A stretch of 64,000 bases of DNA from Bufo bufo (GCF_905171765.1 NC_053390.1:303870622-303934621); one strand, 5' to 3'; counted from the stretch's first letter, positions 43,711 through 56,247 are shown. Notes: generated from the letters alone by a model not told the origin. Translations and numbers: made by a program.

Positions 43711-44140
43711 AGGGAACCTGTCACCTCAAAAACGCATATAAAACTGCCAGCATTACACTATAGTAGCCCCCAGTCTGTTCATAATTATATGTTTGATCCG
43801 GTAGTCTGATTCTCAATAGCTTAAAAAAACTATATTTTAAGCGCCATCAGCGCTATCTTGCCGGTGAGCTTCAAGGCAAGGGGGCAGCGGCTTTCTTGCT
43901 TCAAGTCAAGGTAAGCACGACCACTAACCGTCCCCTCTCTTGTTTGATTGACAGCCAGAAGTCTTGCGCATACGAGGTGCGCTCCTTGGTAAGGCGCAAT
44001 CTCGTCTCCGGCTGCCGCTGTTAGCCGGCTTTCAGCGGCGCACCGCACATACATGAGACTTCTGCGATCCAGGCCGCACTTCAGGCAGTCAATCAAACAA
44101 GAGAGGGGACGGTTAGGGGGCGTGCTTACCTTGACTCAGT
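43711..44140. mobile_element. TTAA-type MITE, incomplete
   Basis: Preceded by TTAA (43707-43710) and starting AGGGAACCTGTCACC. Inner arms GTAAGCACGACCACTAACCG, CCCCTCTCTTGTTTGATTGA and their complements at 44085-44135 pair up. The right terminus is missing: from 44138 CAGTGACGTAGCGCC-type sequence starts, possibly another hAT end. Confidence 0.55.
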
Positions 44141-44744
44141 GACGTAGCGCCAATGGAGGCAGACCATGCAGCTGCTATTGGGCTCAAGGGGGAAGGGGGC
44201 CTGGCAGTAGAGTAAAGGTTTCGCCCCTAATTACACCATCTGGGCTTGCATCTCGAGTCCCTATTACTGGATGGGGCCCGCCTTATGGCTTCCGGGTACC
44301 CTTCCTGCCGGTCCTAATGAGTGTTCTTTCTTCTCTACTCTCTGCTGGGTTGGCCAATGAGCATAAGCAGTGCTAGCAGAGCCTGCTGTTTGTTGGCTGG
44401 CCTAGCACCCAGCAATAACATTTTAGTTACTTGAATTTATCTGCGAGCATGGGGCAAATAACTGAGGCAGTAGCTGTGCTCTAATGATGACGCACTCTAG
44501 CCTAGGCCATCCAGGCACCAGACAGCTCCTCCACAAGTAAGTGCAGAGCCTGCACTTGATCTTTAGCTAAATGTATCCCCTGCTCTACATCAGCCCCTCA
44601 TTTCAAACTGCGGGCCAGTGAGTGATGACTTCACCGTGACCCGTGACACTACAAGGACTAACAGCCCTGGTCTGCTTGCTGAAGTCTCTACTGCCATCTG
44701 ACAGTCCTTAAAATTCTGCACCATTTCCTATATTTCATGACGTG
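44141..44744. other. Non-coding, possible hAT fragment
   Basis: Begins CAGTGACGTAGCGCCAATGG, similar to the CAGTGGCATAAC end of hAT-4, but no second end or flanking 8-mer was found. Nothing else is recognised. Confidence 0.3.
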
Positions 44745-45045
44745 TGCCCCCTTGAATGCAAAGTCTTTTGTGCTGTCCACACAGCGGTCCTGTCCATAAG
44801 ATGGCCGCTGATGTCACCAGGCAAATCACCTCCATATGATGTCTCCTCCATTCAAACGTACAGCACCTGCACTAAACTTTCAACAGTACAAGTGCAGATG
44901 GCTGGTGCAGTGTAGTTGAATGGAGGAGACCTCACATGCAGGCGATTTGCTTGATCACATGACCCTCCATCAGCAGCCACTTTATGGACAAGACCTCTGT
45001 GTGGACAGCACAAAAGACTTGGCAAACAAGGGGGCATGCCTTAAT
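44745..45045. mobile_element. Fold-back MITE, ~300 bp
   Basis: AAGTCTTTTGTGCTGTCCACA (44761) pairs with TGTGGACAGCACAAAAGACTT (about 45000). TCTCCTCCATTCAA pairs with TTGAATGGAGGAGA around a centre near 44890. No flanking duplication was assigned. Confidence 0.6.
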
Positions 45046-45149
45046 AAATATCGAAAATGGTGCAGAATTTCAACAAAGACTATATTAGTAAGTGCCGTAT
45101 AATCATCTTACATACATATTGGTCAACAGTAATCAGAAAGTGGGCAACC

Positions 45150-45950
45150 CCTTTAACCCCTTCCCGACTGCAATCCGTTTATATACGTGCTATTTGCACA
45201 TGCCCCGTGCAGCTACCACGTGTATAGACGTCATGGCAGCTCTTTATTCCAAGTGCTGCAAAACGCTTGGTTTAAAGCTTCTGTCCCTGCCCTGCTACTG
45301 TCACGGACAGTATACTGTGCAGTAATGCCGGCAAGGGTCCAATCAGAGTGGTCCCTTGCCGGCAATCGATCCGATTGGTTAGTCTGTGCAGACTAATCAA
45401 TCGGATCGCGGCAGTGAAAAAAATTGCCTGTTCCATGCTCTGATCTGCGCTCTGCAGATCAGAGCCTGAAATCAGGTAGTGTCCTTGTGCCCCCCGATCT
45501 GTGCCCCCTTCCTGTGCGCCTCCAAGCCCCCCTTGTCCCCGCCTGCCCCTGATGCAGTTCCCCCCGTCCACATCCATATTGATGAAGCTTGCCCCTGATG
45601 CGGTCCGCCCTCTCCCCGCCCCATACATTCATCCTCCCCCCATTTGTGCCGCCTCAATGCAGGCCGTACCTTCCCCCTCCCCCTTTCCAGCGCTGCCCCT
45701 AGCCCTCTGCCCCAGACCCGTTGCGGTCCCCCTGCTGTGTTAAATGGCGGCGGCTCTATTCCTGAGCCGCCGCCATCAGCAGCGAGTGTCAGCTCTATGC
45801 TGACACTCTGCTGTAACCCCTTAGATGCAGCGGTAGCGGCATCCATGGGGTTAATAGAGGGAGGGGGCTCCCTCTCTCAACCATCGGGGCTGCCGCACTG
45901 TGATGGCAGCGCCCGATGGTTGCCATGGCATTCGGACGCTTTGCAAAGCC
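45150..45950. repeat. CpG-rich interspersed repeat with internal hairpin
   Basis: Starts TTAACCCCTTCCCGACT. Contains the hairpin GATCCGATTGGTTAGTCTG with CAGACTAATCAATCGGATC (45368-45408) and a C-rich block to 45740, and ends near GGGGTTAATAGAGG. Long proline-rich frames on both strands result from base composition. Confidence 0.45.
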
Positions 45951-45959
45951 GTCCGCTGT

Positions 45960-46552
45960 TGCCACCTACAGGACATCTGATAGTATTCCTTCACTGTGCA
46001 ATGGCAAGCTATTCTCTCAGATTGTTCCTTGAAACTCATGGAACTGATAGTACAGCATGAACAGGACGCTTTATCCAGTCTCAGAGAAGAAATTAAAAAA
46101 GCTCAAGACTTACTATCAGTACATTCCAGCATGCCAGTTTTTGTCGACCTCGACAACCAACTCAAGGACAATCTTAATAAAGTGGAAGAGGACTTAATGC
46201 TGTTCAAACAGAATAAGTTCAACAGGGACCTGTTGGATTACAACAATGATGCAGTATACACATGGGCAGAGATCCGTGGGAATACGCCTCGCTCTATCTT
46301 GCGAAGATCCCGCTCCAGGCACAGACGAATGTCTAAAGTCTCTTTTAGTTCAGCTTAACGGGATTCAGTGAAATCTTCACCTGAATATGAGAATCCACCT
46401 GATGACAAACAGGGCAGCTCAGAGCATTTTCCACGACCAACTGGCCAGCATGGCAGACAGTCAAAAAACGAAGGGCAGGCAAGCGGCACAGGAAAACATT
46501 GCTGCTACCCGTCCCGCCAGAAGAAATAAAAGTGGACATTCAGATTCTCAAC
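45960..46552 (+). pseudogene. Penelope-like element 5' ORF fragment (PLE-3, part 1)
   Basis: A stop-free frame at 45996-46358 has a long predicted coiled coil (LMELIVQHEQDALSSLREEI), then an arginine-rich patch (ILRRSRSRHRRMSK). Further frames lead to PPEEIKVDIQILN at 46552, where hAT-5 interrupts. The reading continues after that element with Penelope wording, which is why I assign it here. Coiled-coil N-termini occur before RT in this family. Confidence 0.6.
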
Positions 46553-49500
46553 CAGGGCCGGACTGGGACAAAAAATAGGCCCGGGCATTTTTGACTGAGC
46601 AGCCCAATCACATGACCCCCAACAGGCCCCACCCCCTTGCAGTCTAGGGGCGGAGTTAAAACAGGAAGCACAATTGAGAGGCAGGGCCCGCCACCAGTAA
46701 GATAGGAAGGCTTCGGTCAACACACAAGCTTCTTTGGGGGTCCCCAGGTGACATTAGGGGGTCTTAGTACGATCCGGCCACCTAATCCAGCAGAAAATGC
46801 AAGGAATCGACTGGACACAAAGCACAGCATGCAGCGGTTTATATCCTGCTGATTCTCTGCATTTTTCCCAGATTGTGGCCGGATCTCTGTCGTACCCCAT
46901 TATAGTTAATGAGGCCGGCGGGCATTCTGTCTGCATCCAGCAGTGCCGGATCCAGTGAATTCTCAGCTGGAACAGCCTGCCAGAATCACTAACGCAGATG
47001 TGAAGGTAGCCTAATACAGCGCCCCATACCTCTTATATCCAGTGACGTCTCCTCTGATGTAGATGTTCTCTTTCTTCATCTTCTCCATTCAGACCAGACC
47101 GCCATGATAATTTCTTTCAGCCATCTCACGTCTCTGCAGAGTTTGGCAGACATCTTAGTTTCCGACTTTTCCATCATCCTCCAATTCACATCCCATCATG
47201 CACCCCCAATACTGAGAAGCTGTGCTCCCCAAAACTATACTGCAAAAAGAACTGTGCTAAGCTGATGCTGTGCCAGGGTGCCCCCAAAGTAATGGTGCTC
47301 CCAAAGTCCCAACAATAGTAATTATTTCTTTGCCAGAGTGCATTTAGTAATAGTGCTCCTACAGTGCCCCCAACAGTAATTGAATCCCACAAGTAATAAT
47401 GCTCCCATAGTCCCACCATAATGCCCCGATAGTAATAATTCTCTTTATAATGTGTGACAGTAGAACCCCCCCTCCCCTTATAATGTGCACCAGTACAAAA
47501 AATGCCCCGTTGTGTGGCAGTAAAAAAAAGAAATACCTCCTCTTAGTGCCCCCAGTAGAGCCAATGTCCCCAGAGAGCCCTCATGTGTTCCAATGACCCG
47601 TACTGTGTGCCACTACAAAAGACACTTAGTGCCACCAGTTGAGCTTAGGTGCCCATAGTGACCTTACAATTTGTGCCAGTATAAAATACTCCCATATAGT
47701 CCCCCCAGAAGATGCCCCCATAGTGCTCCTTCCCCGTCTCCATAATGCCCTCCATAATGTTGCACTATAAAATGCCCCTATAGACTGCCCCACATAGATA
47801 CCCCCATAATGCTCTTTTCCTCCCTTCCCCATAGTGGCATCAAAATGGGTGCCAGTATTAAATGCCCCTATATAATGCCCTCATAGTGCTCTTGTCCCCC
47901 ACTTCTTTATAGTGCCCACCTATAATGCGTGCCAGTATACAGGGCCCCCAGTAGATGCCCCCATAGTGCAGTCATACATGCACTCTCCACGTACATGGAC
48001 ACAGTCATACACGCACTCTCCACATACATGGACGCAGTCATACACGCACTCTCCACAAAAATGGACGCAGTCAGACACGCACTCTCCACATACATGGACG
48101 CAGTCATACACGCACTCTCTACATACATGGACGCAATCATACACGCACTCTCCACATACATGGACGCAGTCATACACACACTCTCCACATACATGGAGGC
48201 AGTCATACACGCACTCTCCACATACATGGAGGCAGTCATACATGCACTCTCCACATACATGGACGCAGTCATACACGCACTCTCTACATACATGGATGCA
48301 ATCATACACGCACTCTCCACATACATGGACGCAGTCATACACACACTCTCCACATACATGGACGCAGTCATACACGCACTCTCCACATACATGGACGCAG
48401 TCATAGACGCACTCTCCACATACATGGAAGCAGTCATACACACACTCTCCACATACATGGACGCAGTCATACACGCACTCTCCACATACATGGACGCAGT
48501 CATACACGCACTCTCCACATACATGGACGCAGTCATACACGCACTCTCCACATACATGGACGCAGTCATACACGCACTCTCTACATACATGGACACAGTC
48601 ATACACGCACTCTCCAGATACATGGACGCAGTCATACACGCACTCTCCACATACATGGACGCAGTCATAGACGCACTCTCCACATACATGGAAGCAGTCA
48701 TACACACACTCTCCACATACATGGACGCAGTCATACACGCACTCTCCACATACATGGACGCAGTCATACACGCACTCTCCACATACATGGACGCAGTCAT
48801 ACACGCACTCTCCACATACATGGACGCAGTCATACACGCACTCTCTACATACATGGACACAGTCATACACGCACTCTCCAGATACATGGACGCAGTCATA
48901 CACGCACTCTCCACAAAAATGGACGCAGTCATACATGCACTCTCCACATATATGGACGCAGTCATACACGCACTCTCCAGATACATGGACGCAGTCATAC
49001 ACGCACTCTCCACATACATGGACGCAGTCATACACGCACTCTCCACATACATGGACGCAGTCATACACGCACTCTCCACATACATGAACGCAGTCATACA
49101 CGTACTCTCTACATACATGAACGCAGTCTCCACATACATGGATGCAGTCATACACACTCTCTCCACATACATGGATGCACTCTCCACATACATGGACGCA
49201 GTCATACACACACTCTCCACATACATGGATGCACTTTCCACATACATGGACGCAGTCATACACACACTCTCCACATACATGGATGCACTCTCCACATACA
49301 TAGACGCAGTCATACACGCACTCTCCACATACATGGACGCAGTCATACACGCACTATCCACATACATGGACGCAGTCATACACACACTCTCCACATACAT
49401 GGATGCACTCTCCACATACATAGACGCAGTCATACACGCAATCTCCACATACATGGACGCACTCATACATGCGCTCACCATATACATAGATGCACTCATA

Positions 49501-50197
49501 CACATACTCTCCACATACATGGATGCACTCATGCACACAGTCACCACATACATGGACGCACACATATACAATACATATATATATATAGACACCCAGCTTT
49601 CCTGCTGTGCCTCTCCCCCATACTCTAATGCCTCTGCACTTGTGCCATGCAGGATAGCAGGGAAGCTGGATGACATTTCATGATATAATTCACCCAGCTT
49701 TCCTACTGTACTGCAGGTCACATGTGCAGAGTCTGGGAAAGCTGAATATAACCCCAGTTCCCCTGCTACTCACATCACTGGTGCAGTTGTGACAATCCAA
49801 CTGATGTTCAGCATGGTGGGCAGGAAAGTTCAGGCTGCAAGAATCGTGGGTATAAAAGGGGGCGGGGCTATTATAGCTCCGCCCACATCAGGCCGTCCTG
49901 ATGCTGGTCACCACTGTCCATGATAAGAACTAAGGAGGGGAGAGGCGGAGCAATGTCACTGATGTCAGGAGGTCAGTGACAGAGTGCAAGTGGTGCAGGA
50001 GAAGTCAGCTGCTCTGAAAGAGGCCGGGGTGACGAAGTACAGTGACTGCTCTCGGCCCCGAAGCAGCTGCTTCCCTGATAGTTACTGGGAAGCGCTCATC
50101 TCCACCTCCTGCCCAGCTGATTGTGTTCAGCCCGGCCCACCAGGCGGCCCGGCCCACCGGGCAAATGCCCGTCTGCCCTATGGCCAGTCCGGCCCTG
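46553..50197. mobile_element. Non-autonomous hAT (hAT-5), 3645 bp, with giant minisatellite
   Basis: Perfect 14-bp terminal inverted repeats CAGGGCCGGACTGG / CCAGTCCGGCCCTG, flanked by an exact 8-bp duplication TTCTCAAC (46545-46552 and 50198-50205). No transposase. The inside has a degenerate ~30-bp repeat (about 47200-47940, ATAATGCCCCCATAGT-like), the 33-bp array and a GC-rich right flank. Confidence 0.95.
47945..49570. repeat. 33-bp minisatellite, about 48 copies, with 264-bp higher-order repeat
   Basis: Unit about CACTCTCCACATACATGGAC then GCAGTCATACACG. Variant units recur exactly 264 bp (8 units) apart: TCATAGACGC at 48401 and 48665; CTCTCTACAT at 48577 and 48841. Because 33 is a multiple of three, stop-free frames of about 476-604 codons run on both strands; they are not genes. 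The 3' end (49130-49560) has mixed shorter units. Confidence 0.95.
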
Positions 50198-50205
50198 TTC
50201 TCAAC

Positions 50206-50510
50206 ATGTCGGCGTCTATTCTATCATCTGATCAGGTCGGTGTTTTGAAGAAGGGCTTATCATTCTCCCCCACCCATCACTTTGACCTGTATCTTACCAT
50301 CTTGGACGTTAACAGATTTGCCCGCAATCTCACCCTGAAAAAGCATTTTCAGGATGAACTGATGAATGACGACCCCGATCTGACTGCTACACCCTCTCTG
50401 TTATTAACATCTAAATCAAATGTATATAAAGGGTTAATGAATGTACCTTCTGTTGTTACAGTTGCATATGATACACCTAATGATCTGGAGAGTGGGACTT
50501 GCAGTGTACC
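50206..50510 (+). pseudogene. Penelope-like element ORF fragment (PLE-3, part 2)
   Basis: Continues in frame from 46552 across hAT-5: MSASILSSDQVGVLKKGLSF, then SPTHHFDLYLTILDVNRFAR and NLTLKKHFQ. This parallels FTSRFNEFTWVQDLQLFIRK in PLE-1 and is the conserved N-terminal region ahead of the RT. Cut at 50510 by the 3' LTR of Gypsy-2; no RT follows beyond that element. Confidence 0.75.
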
Positions 50511-51398
50511 TGTAAGCCGTGTACCGGGGTGGGCTCCCCAGAATACAATGAAGTCACAGACAAGGAAAGCGACACTGACACCAGCTTACTATGCAAGAAC
50601 AGAAACTTTACTTAGACGAGTTATAACATAAGAACAATACAAACATGCATAGAAAACGCTATATCCCCGGACCCACAGTCAATGTCCCTGCCCACTGGAC
50701 AGGCCTAGCCGATGGCGGACACAGCAGAGCCTGCAAGTCGTTCTGTGCCGCTACAGAGGACACCCCTAGCCGATGGCAAAGGCAGCAGAGCCTGCAAGTC
50801 AATAACTGCGCTGCAGTCCAGTACAGTACAGCCTAGCAAAACGATCTAATCCTAACTAACTACCTAATGCTAGGCCTAGGCTAGTCTCTGTATCTTCAGG
50901 CGCCACACAATGTAACAATCAGTAACCAGGTGTACTGACCTGTGTCCGTTCTGGGGCCGAGGATGCAGCCTACCAGGGATGGCCACCAACCTCTTAGCAA
51001 CCGTGCGGCCTTGCTTGATGATGAGGCCTTCTGTCCACACACTGAACTGGTCTTCCTGGGACAACCTCTCTTTCAGAAGAGCTGGATTCAGTCAGGGTAT
51101 AACAGCTACTCTCCTTCTTCTGAGTATCCATTAACTGCCAGACATCTGCAAGCCAGGATGGAATCGGATTCAGTCCCTCACAGCACAATCCTTCCACCAC
51201 CATGCCAGATCAACACACTTCCTGGTTCACTCACAGGCAGCAGAATGAGTCATCAGCATGAGTCATCATCTGTTTTGCATATTCAAATCTCAGAGTGTGC
51301 TGGCTGTAGCTGCAAAACAGTTGCCTCTAGTGCCTGGAATGCCAAATGACAGTTTAAGTACATACATTATGCAGAAATAGCTATTTCACAATCTCACA
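50511..51398 (-). repeat. 3' LTR of Gypsy-2 (888 bp)
   Basis: On the minus strand it starts TGTGAGATTGTGAAATAGC (51398) and ends CACGGCTTACA (50511). The first 330 plus-strand bases match 56281-56518, apart from a GATGGC-type short duplication difference near 50703. The unmatched part has no second copy. Confidence 0.85.
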
Positions 51399-51447
51399 TG
51401 CCACCCCACTAGAAGTTGTCGCCCTCGGCAACTCTCCCCATACAAAC

Positions 51448-52782
51448 TCATCCTGAGCATAGCGCTGTGGAGGCACACCAGCATTGGGCCCCGCTGACCT
51501 TCTCAGATTGGGGGGTTTCAGAATAACTGGGGACATTAGGCATATTTGACAAGAGAGGAGCTATTGATTGCTCAGCATTGCATCTTCGTGGCAAACCTGC
51601 CACGGCCGGAACCTCTGTGGACACTTGAGCAGGGACGACCCACCATTCCTCCTCTTCCTCGTCTGAGGGACTTTCCTCCATATGCTGAGCATGAGGAGGC
51701 ACCCCCGCTACGCACACCGGCTCATCAAAATTGCAACGTCTTAACATATTACGGTGTAAGTTCCGTGAGGGTCCCCCTGTCCCTACTGGCTCTACCTCAT
51801 AGACCAGAATAGCGGGGTCTACCCTTCTCTTCACCGTGTATGGAACTGCCTCCCACCGTCCATCCAACTTTCCTGACGGCCGTTTGGCTTTGACCATCAC
51901 CCGATCACCAGGGACTTACCCATCTTTCTGCACTGGTCTTGGGTTAGGGTGCACCACCTGTCCCAGGCGCTCCCCCACAACCTTGTGTACCGATCTCAGT
52001 CGGCGGCAGTGCTCCTGCACCCATGCGGTGGTACTTCTCGGTGGGGGCTCTATTGGGTTAGGCATGAGCATATGTGGAGAGTATCCGGTGGTACTGTGTA
52101 CTCTGTTATTATAGGCCCACATCAACTCAGGTAGGTATGCGGGCCACTGGGCTTTTTGACTGTCTTCCAGAGTCCGCAGCATCTGAAGCAAGGTGCGATT
52201 GAAGCGTTCGCACGCCCCGTTTCCTTGTGGGTGATATGGAGTGGTTCGGGAGCGTTTAATCCAATACAGTTGGTACAGTTCATTCATTAGAGTACCCTGA
52301 AAGCATGTTCCCTGGTCAGAAGATATCCTCCGTGGACACCCGAACACCTGTATAAAGTGTTTACAGACCGCTTCGGCGGCCGACTCTGCGGTTTGGTATC
52401 TGGTGGGCACAGCCACCGCATACTTGGTAAAGTGATCTGTCATAACTAGACAGTACGAGTGTCCCGAGGTAGAATATTCGATCTGTACATAATCGACCAC
52501 CAGAAGTTCTAGGGGCGCTGAGGTGCGGATGGTCTGCACAGGAGCCCGCTGTTCAGTACTCTTACTCAACCCACAGGATTGACACTTAAGACATGGCGCA
52601 GCCACCATGTCGGCCAGATCTGGACAGTACACCAGCCGTTGGAGCCACTTGAATGTTTTGTCGCTCCCGAAATGAGCTCCCTTTTCATGAGCTTCTCTGG
52701 CGGCCTCCGGTCCCAACGACATGGGAATGACAATCTGTTGCCGGTACTGCAGCCCTGACTGTAAGTATATGATCCGGCACAT
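51448..52782 (-). pseudogene. Gypsy-2 integrase
   Basis: Frame 52782-51916 has the HHCC zinc-binding region (AHEKGAHFGSDKTF, CLKCQSCGLSK) and a complete catalytic triad: D in LVVDYVQIEY, D in RISSDQGTCFQ and E in GACERFNRTL. A stop near 51910 separates it from 51900-51448, the C-terminal domain (KLDGRWEAVPYTVKRR). The core itself looks undamaged. No chromodomain, unlike Gypsy-1. Confidence 0.9.
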
Positions 52783-53064
52783 ATTACTGGGTAATTGTCA
52801 ACTTGTCCCACTGCCTTAACAACTTCTGACCCTCTGGGGTCAGGAGGGCTCGTTTTTCTGGCCGAGGCCAGATCTTGCTCCGAACCCATTCTTTCACCTT
52901 CCACAAATCCCGGCAGCTATCCTGGACTCTCTCCCAATCAGTCTATGATTTCCCCAGACGCCACCCCACTTGAATGTGCCACAAACCCGGGAACAGAGGT
53001 AAGCGACCAAGGTCAGGAGTTTCATTATCCTCTAACTCCTCATCGGCTCTCTGAGTCGACTGTC

Positions 53065-54622
53065 CTACTGGACTCGAGAGAGTGCATCGGCGTTGCCGTT
53101 CTCCCTACCGGACCAGAACTTGATGCGGTATTGGTACTTAGAGAGGCGGGCCAACCCTCTTTGCTCGAGTACGCTGAGCTTGGCATTCTCCAGGTGTGCC
53201 AACGGGTTGTTGTCCGTCATCACGGTCACTTTTGCACCAGTCAGGTATTCTGCAAACCTTTCGGTCATGGCCCACACCAGTGCCAGTAGTTTCAGTTTAA
53301 AGGAGCTATAGTTATCAGGGTTGCGTTCTGACTATCTTAGGGACCGGCTCCCATAGGCGATGACTCTCTCCCGTCCATCCTGGACTTGGGACAAGACGGC
53401 CCCCAGACCATGTAGGCTTCCATCAGTATACAGCAGGAATGGGGTATCAAACCGTGTGTAAGCCAGGATCGGGGCATTGGTCAGCGCCTCTTTCACCGCT
53501 TCAAAGGCCTCTTGTTGCCGGGGCCCCCAGTTGACGGGGCGTTTCTTCGGGCCCCAAGCCGTGCCTCTTAGCAACTCGTTTAACGGGCCCACCAGATGAG
53601 CGAATTTGGGCATAAACCTCCTGTAGTAGCCGGCCAGTCCCACGAACGCCCGTACCTCCCGTAACGTACTTGGCCGGGGCCACTTCTGAACGGCCTCCAC
53701 CTTGCTGAGGGCCGGTTTTACCCCCTCCTGGGTGACCACATGTCCTAAGTACTCTATCTGCTGTCGGAACAGCTGGCATTTCTTTGGCTTGATCTTGAGC
53801 CCATGGTCTCGTAGCCGTCCCAAGACTTGTCGCAGCTTCTCGAGGTGATCTTCAAAGAAGGGCCCGAACACTACTATGTCATCCAGGTATATCAATACTG
53901 ATTCGAAGTTGAGGTCCCCCAGACAGTGTTCCATCAATCGCTGGAATGTCCCCGGAGCATTGGAGAGGCCGAAGGGCATCCAGTTGAACTCGTAGAGTCC
54001 CATAGAGTAGAATGAAGGCCGTCTTGGCTTTGTCCTTCTTGGCCACCGGCACCTGCCAGTACCCACTAGCCAAGTCAAGAGTTGAGAAGAACTTAGCTTG
54101 GCTTAGGGCTGATAATGACTCTTCAATCTGCGGAAGGGGGTAGGCATCCCGGACGGTCTGAGCATTCAGCTTCCGATAATCCACGCAGAACCGGAGACTC
54201 CCATCTTTCTTCCGCACCAAGACTACCGGAGCAGCCCACAGACTTTGACTTTCCTGGATTACCCGTTTCTCCAACATGCTGGCCATCATATCTTTCACCT
54301 CCTGATACATCTTAGGTGAGATTTGCCGGTAGCGTTCCCTGATCGGCGCAGCATCGCCGGTTGGGATTTCATGCTCGATGGCAGTAGCACACCCAAAGTC
54401 CTCATCATGTCTTGAGAAGGCCTCCTGAAATTCCCAGAGGGTGTCTTCCAGCAGCTTTTGTTCCCCCTGGGTCAGGGTTCTGCAGTCCATCCCCATACGG
54501 GCCATGATCACTCGACCATTCCACTCTGCTGTCGGGGGTTTACCTTGAATGGACCTCCACAGCATAGGTCCAGGCTGATCTCTTATCCGGCTGCATCGCC
54601 GAGTGATACCCCCTTCGGACAC
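53065..54622 (-). pseudogene. Gypsy-2 reverse transcriptase and RNase H
   Basis: Frame 54622-53879 has RKKDGSLRFCVDYRKLN, YPLPQIEESL and FFSTLDLASGYWQV, and shifts near 54010-54060. Frame 54078-53332 has MPFGLSNAPGTFQRLME, the catalytic YLDDIVVFG and the RNase H start LLYTDGSLHGLGAVLSQ. The RNase H end (GRENGNADALSR) is in frame 53277-53065 after a further break near 53280-53330. Two interruptions; otherwise well preserved. Confidence 0.9.
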
Positions 54623-54679
54623 ATAAACTTTGGCCAGCAGGGTGTTTGCAGGGACGGTTAACTCGCAGTCCTCAACATT

Positions 54680-55450
54680 TCAGCAGCGTATAGGCACACA
54701 TCCGTCTTTCACAACGGCAAGGGCCTGGGCTACCAGTGGGCGAATCTGCGTTTCTTCTTGATAAGCGGGCTCGATCAGGACCTCCAGTCCATTCAGTCGT
54801 CGTCCAGCCCCCACTGGCAGCATCAATATTCGCTCCTGTCGAGGTGGGATCTTCAACGGAGTCCTCCGGAGCACCTTCACGTCTCCAATGGCCCGTCCGG
54901 ACAGGTTACTCTTTTGCAGGCTACAGCTCCTCACCATTTGTTGTAAGACCTTCTGGGTAGGCCGGTGTGCGGTGGCCCGTTGCCAGTACTTCGGCCCTTC
55001 CTTGGCATAGAGTTGATGATCTAGGTCTCTCAGTATATTCATGCCCAGGGTCACGTCCATTCCTTTCCGGGACGAATGGTCCACCAGCACGACCCCTTTC
55101 TTGCCGATGTCTTGCCCAAACAGTCGGACCCGCATCCAGACTATCCCTCGAACATTCATCTCTCTATTATCGGCAGCCATCAGCCTGATGACGCTCCCAT
55201 CTTTGGGCTCCATCATATGCCTGAAGTGCGTCTCAAAGAACTCCAAAGGCATTAGAGTGCACTCTGACCCTGTATCAACTAGGCAGCAAACCTTTCGGCC
55301 TTCCACCTCGGCTTCTAATACGGGGCTGCTGGCATACAGATCACGTTCTTCACGCAGAGGGCTTAACCTCTGGTGCACCGCCGCAGGACGCCCAGCTACT
55401 GCAGCGTTCGGAAGTTTAACGTCGGCTCTGACGCTACCTGTTCTGGGCAC
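54680..55450 (-). pseudogene. Gypsy-2 aspartic protease region
   Basis: A 256-residue frame with the protease active-site motif CCLVDTGSECTLMPLEFF at residues about 55-72, and VRLFGQDIGKKGVVLVDHSS and DVTLGMNILRDL further on, the usual second half of a retropepsin fold. It overlaps the gag frame end (55396) and leads into pol. It would mature the Gag-Pol products. Confidence 0.8.
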
Positions 55451-56247
55451 TCTCTAGCCATATGGCCGTATTTTCGGCAAACCCAACAGAGGGGCCCTCT
55501 TCTGCCCGGCCCCCTCACCGGGGTTGTTCCGGGTGGAGTGAAACGAGGTTCTACCTTCATCTGGGACACTTCCACCCGCAGGGCCTGGACCACATCCTTT
55601 AAGGATTCTGATTCTAAATAAACGCTGTAGAATGTCATATCGGCCATTGTTCGGGTCATCTCTTGTAATTTATCTTGTAGGAATTTATTGGAGAGCCCCA
55701 CTATGAACTGATCTCGTAGAAACCGTTCCACCTCCCGGAAGGTGCCCATAGCCTCAGGGTCTCATCGTTATATCTCATTCAGTGTCTCCTGTAGAGCATT
55801 GGAATATTGCATCAGGGTCTCGCCCTCTCGCTGGGGTCGGTTAAAGAAGTGAATCCGTAACTGTACCACTTTGGCTCGCCCCCCCCCATGGGCTCTCTCT
55901 AGCAGGGACAATATCTTCTCTAGGGTATCTCTCTCAGAGTCAGGCCATACCATCACTGTCCGCCTGACGTCGCCCTCTAGGGCTCCCAATGCAACCTCGG
56001 CCCGCAGTTCGGGGGTCAGGTTACACATTTAAACCGCACTTCGCACCCTTTCAGTCCAGTCCTGCAATGTCACGTTGTTACCGTCATACTTTGGCAGATG
56101 ACGCAGCAGTGACCCTACAGGGATGTATCCTACTGGGGTAGCCATATTGTTGGGGACAAGCTGAACTTGCGCCTGTGCACCCTGGGCTGGGTCCTGATCC
56201 GGCACCACTGGCGCCGGGGGACGATCTCCCGCCGCGTTCCCGTCCAT
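55396..56247 (-). pseudogene. Gypsy-2 gag, three frames
   Basis: 56247-56029 is the N-terminus (MDGNAAGDRPPAPVVPDQD, YIPVGSLLRHLPKYDGNN). 56028-55768 is capsid-like (LTPELRAEVALGALEGDVRR). 55749-55396 ends in a CCHC knuckle CWVCRKYGHMARECP. A stop and a shift separate the parts at about 56029 and 55750-55768. The start lies 34 bases inside the 5' LTR edge. Confidence 0.82.

Noticed and set aside
45472..46060. Proline-rich frames on both strands in GC-rich DNA
   Set aside because: Open by base composition only; the sequence is an interspersed repeat with an internal hairpin.
47907..49721. Long stop-free frames of 604 and 476 codons (minus strand) and 584 codons (plus strand)
   Set aside because: All fall in the 33-bp minisatellite. 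The periodic MDAVIHALSTY or CVYDCVHVCGE wording comes from a repeat length divisible by three, and frames are open on both strands.
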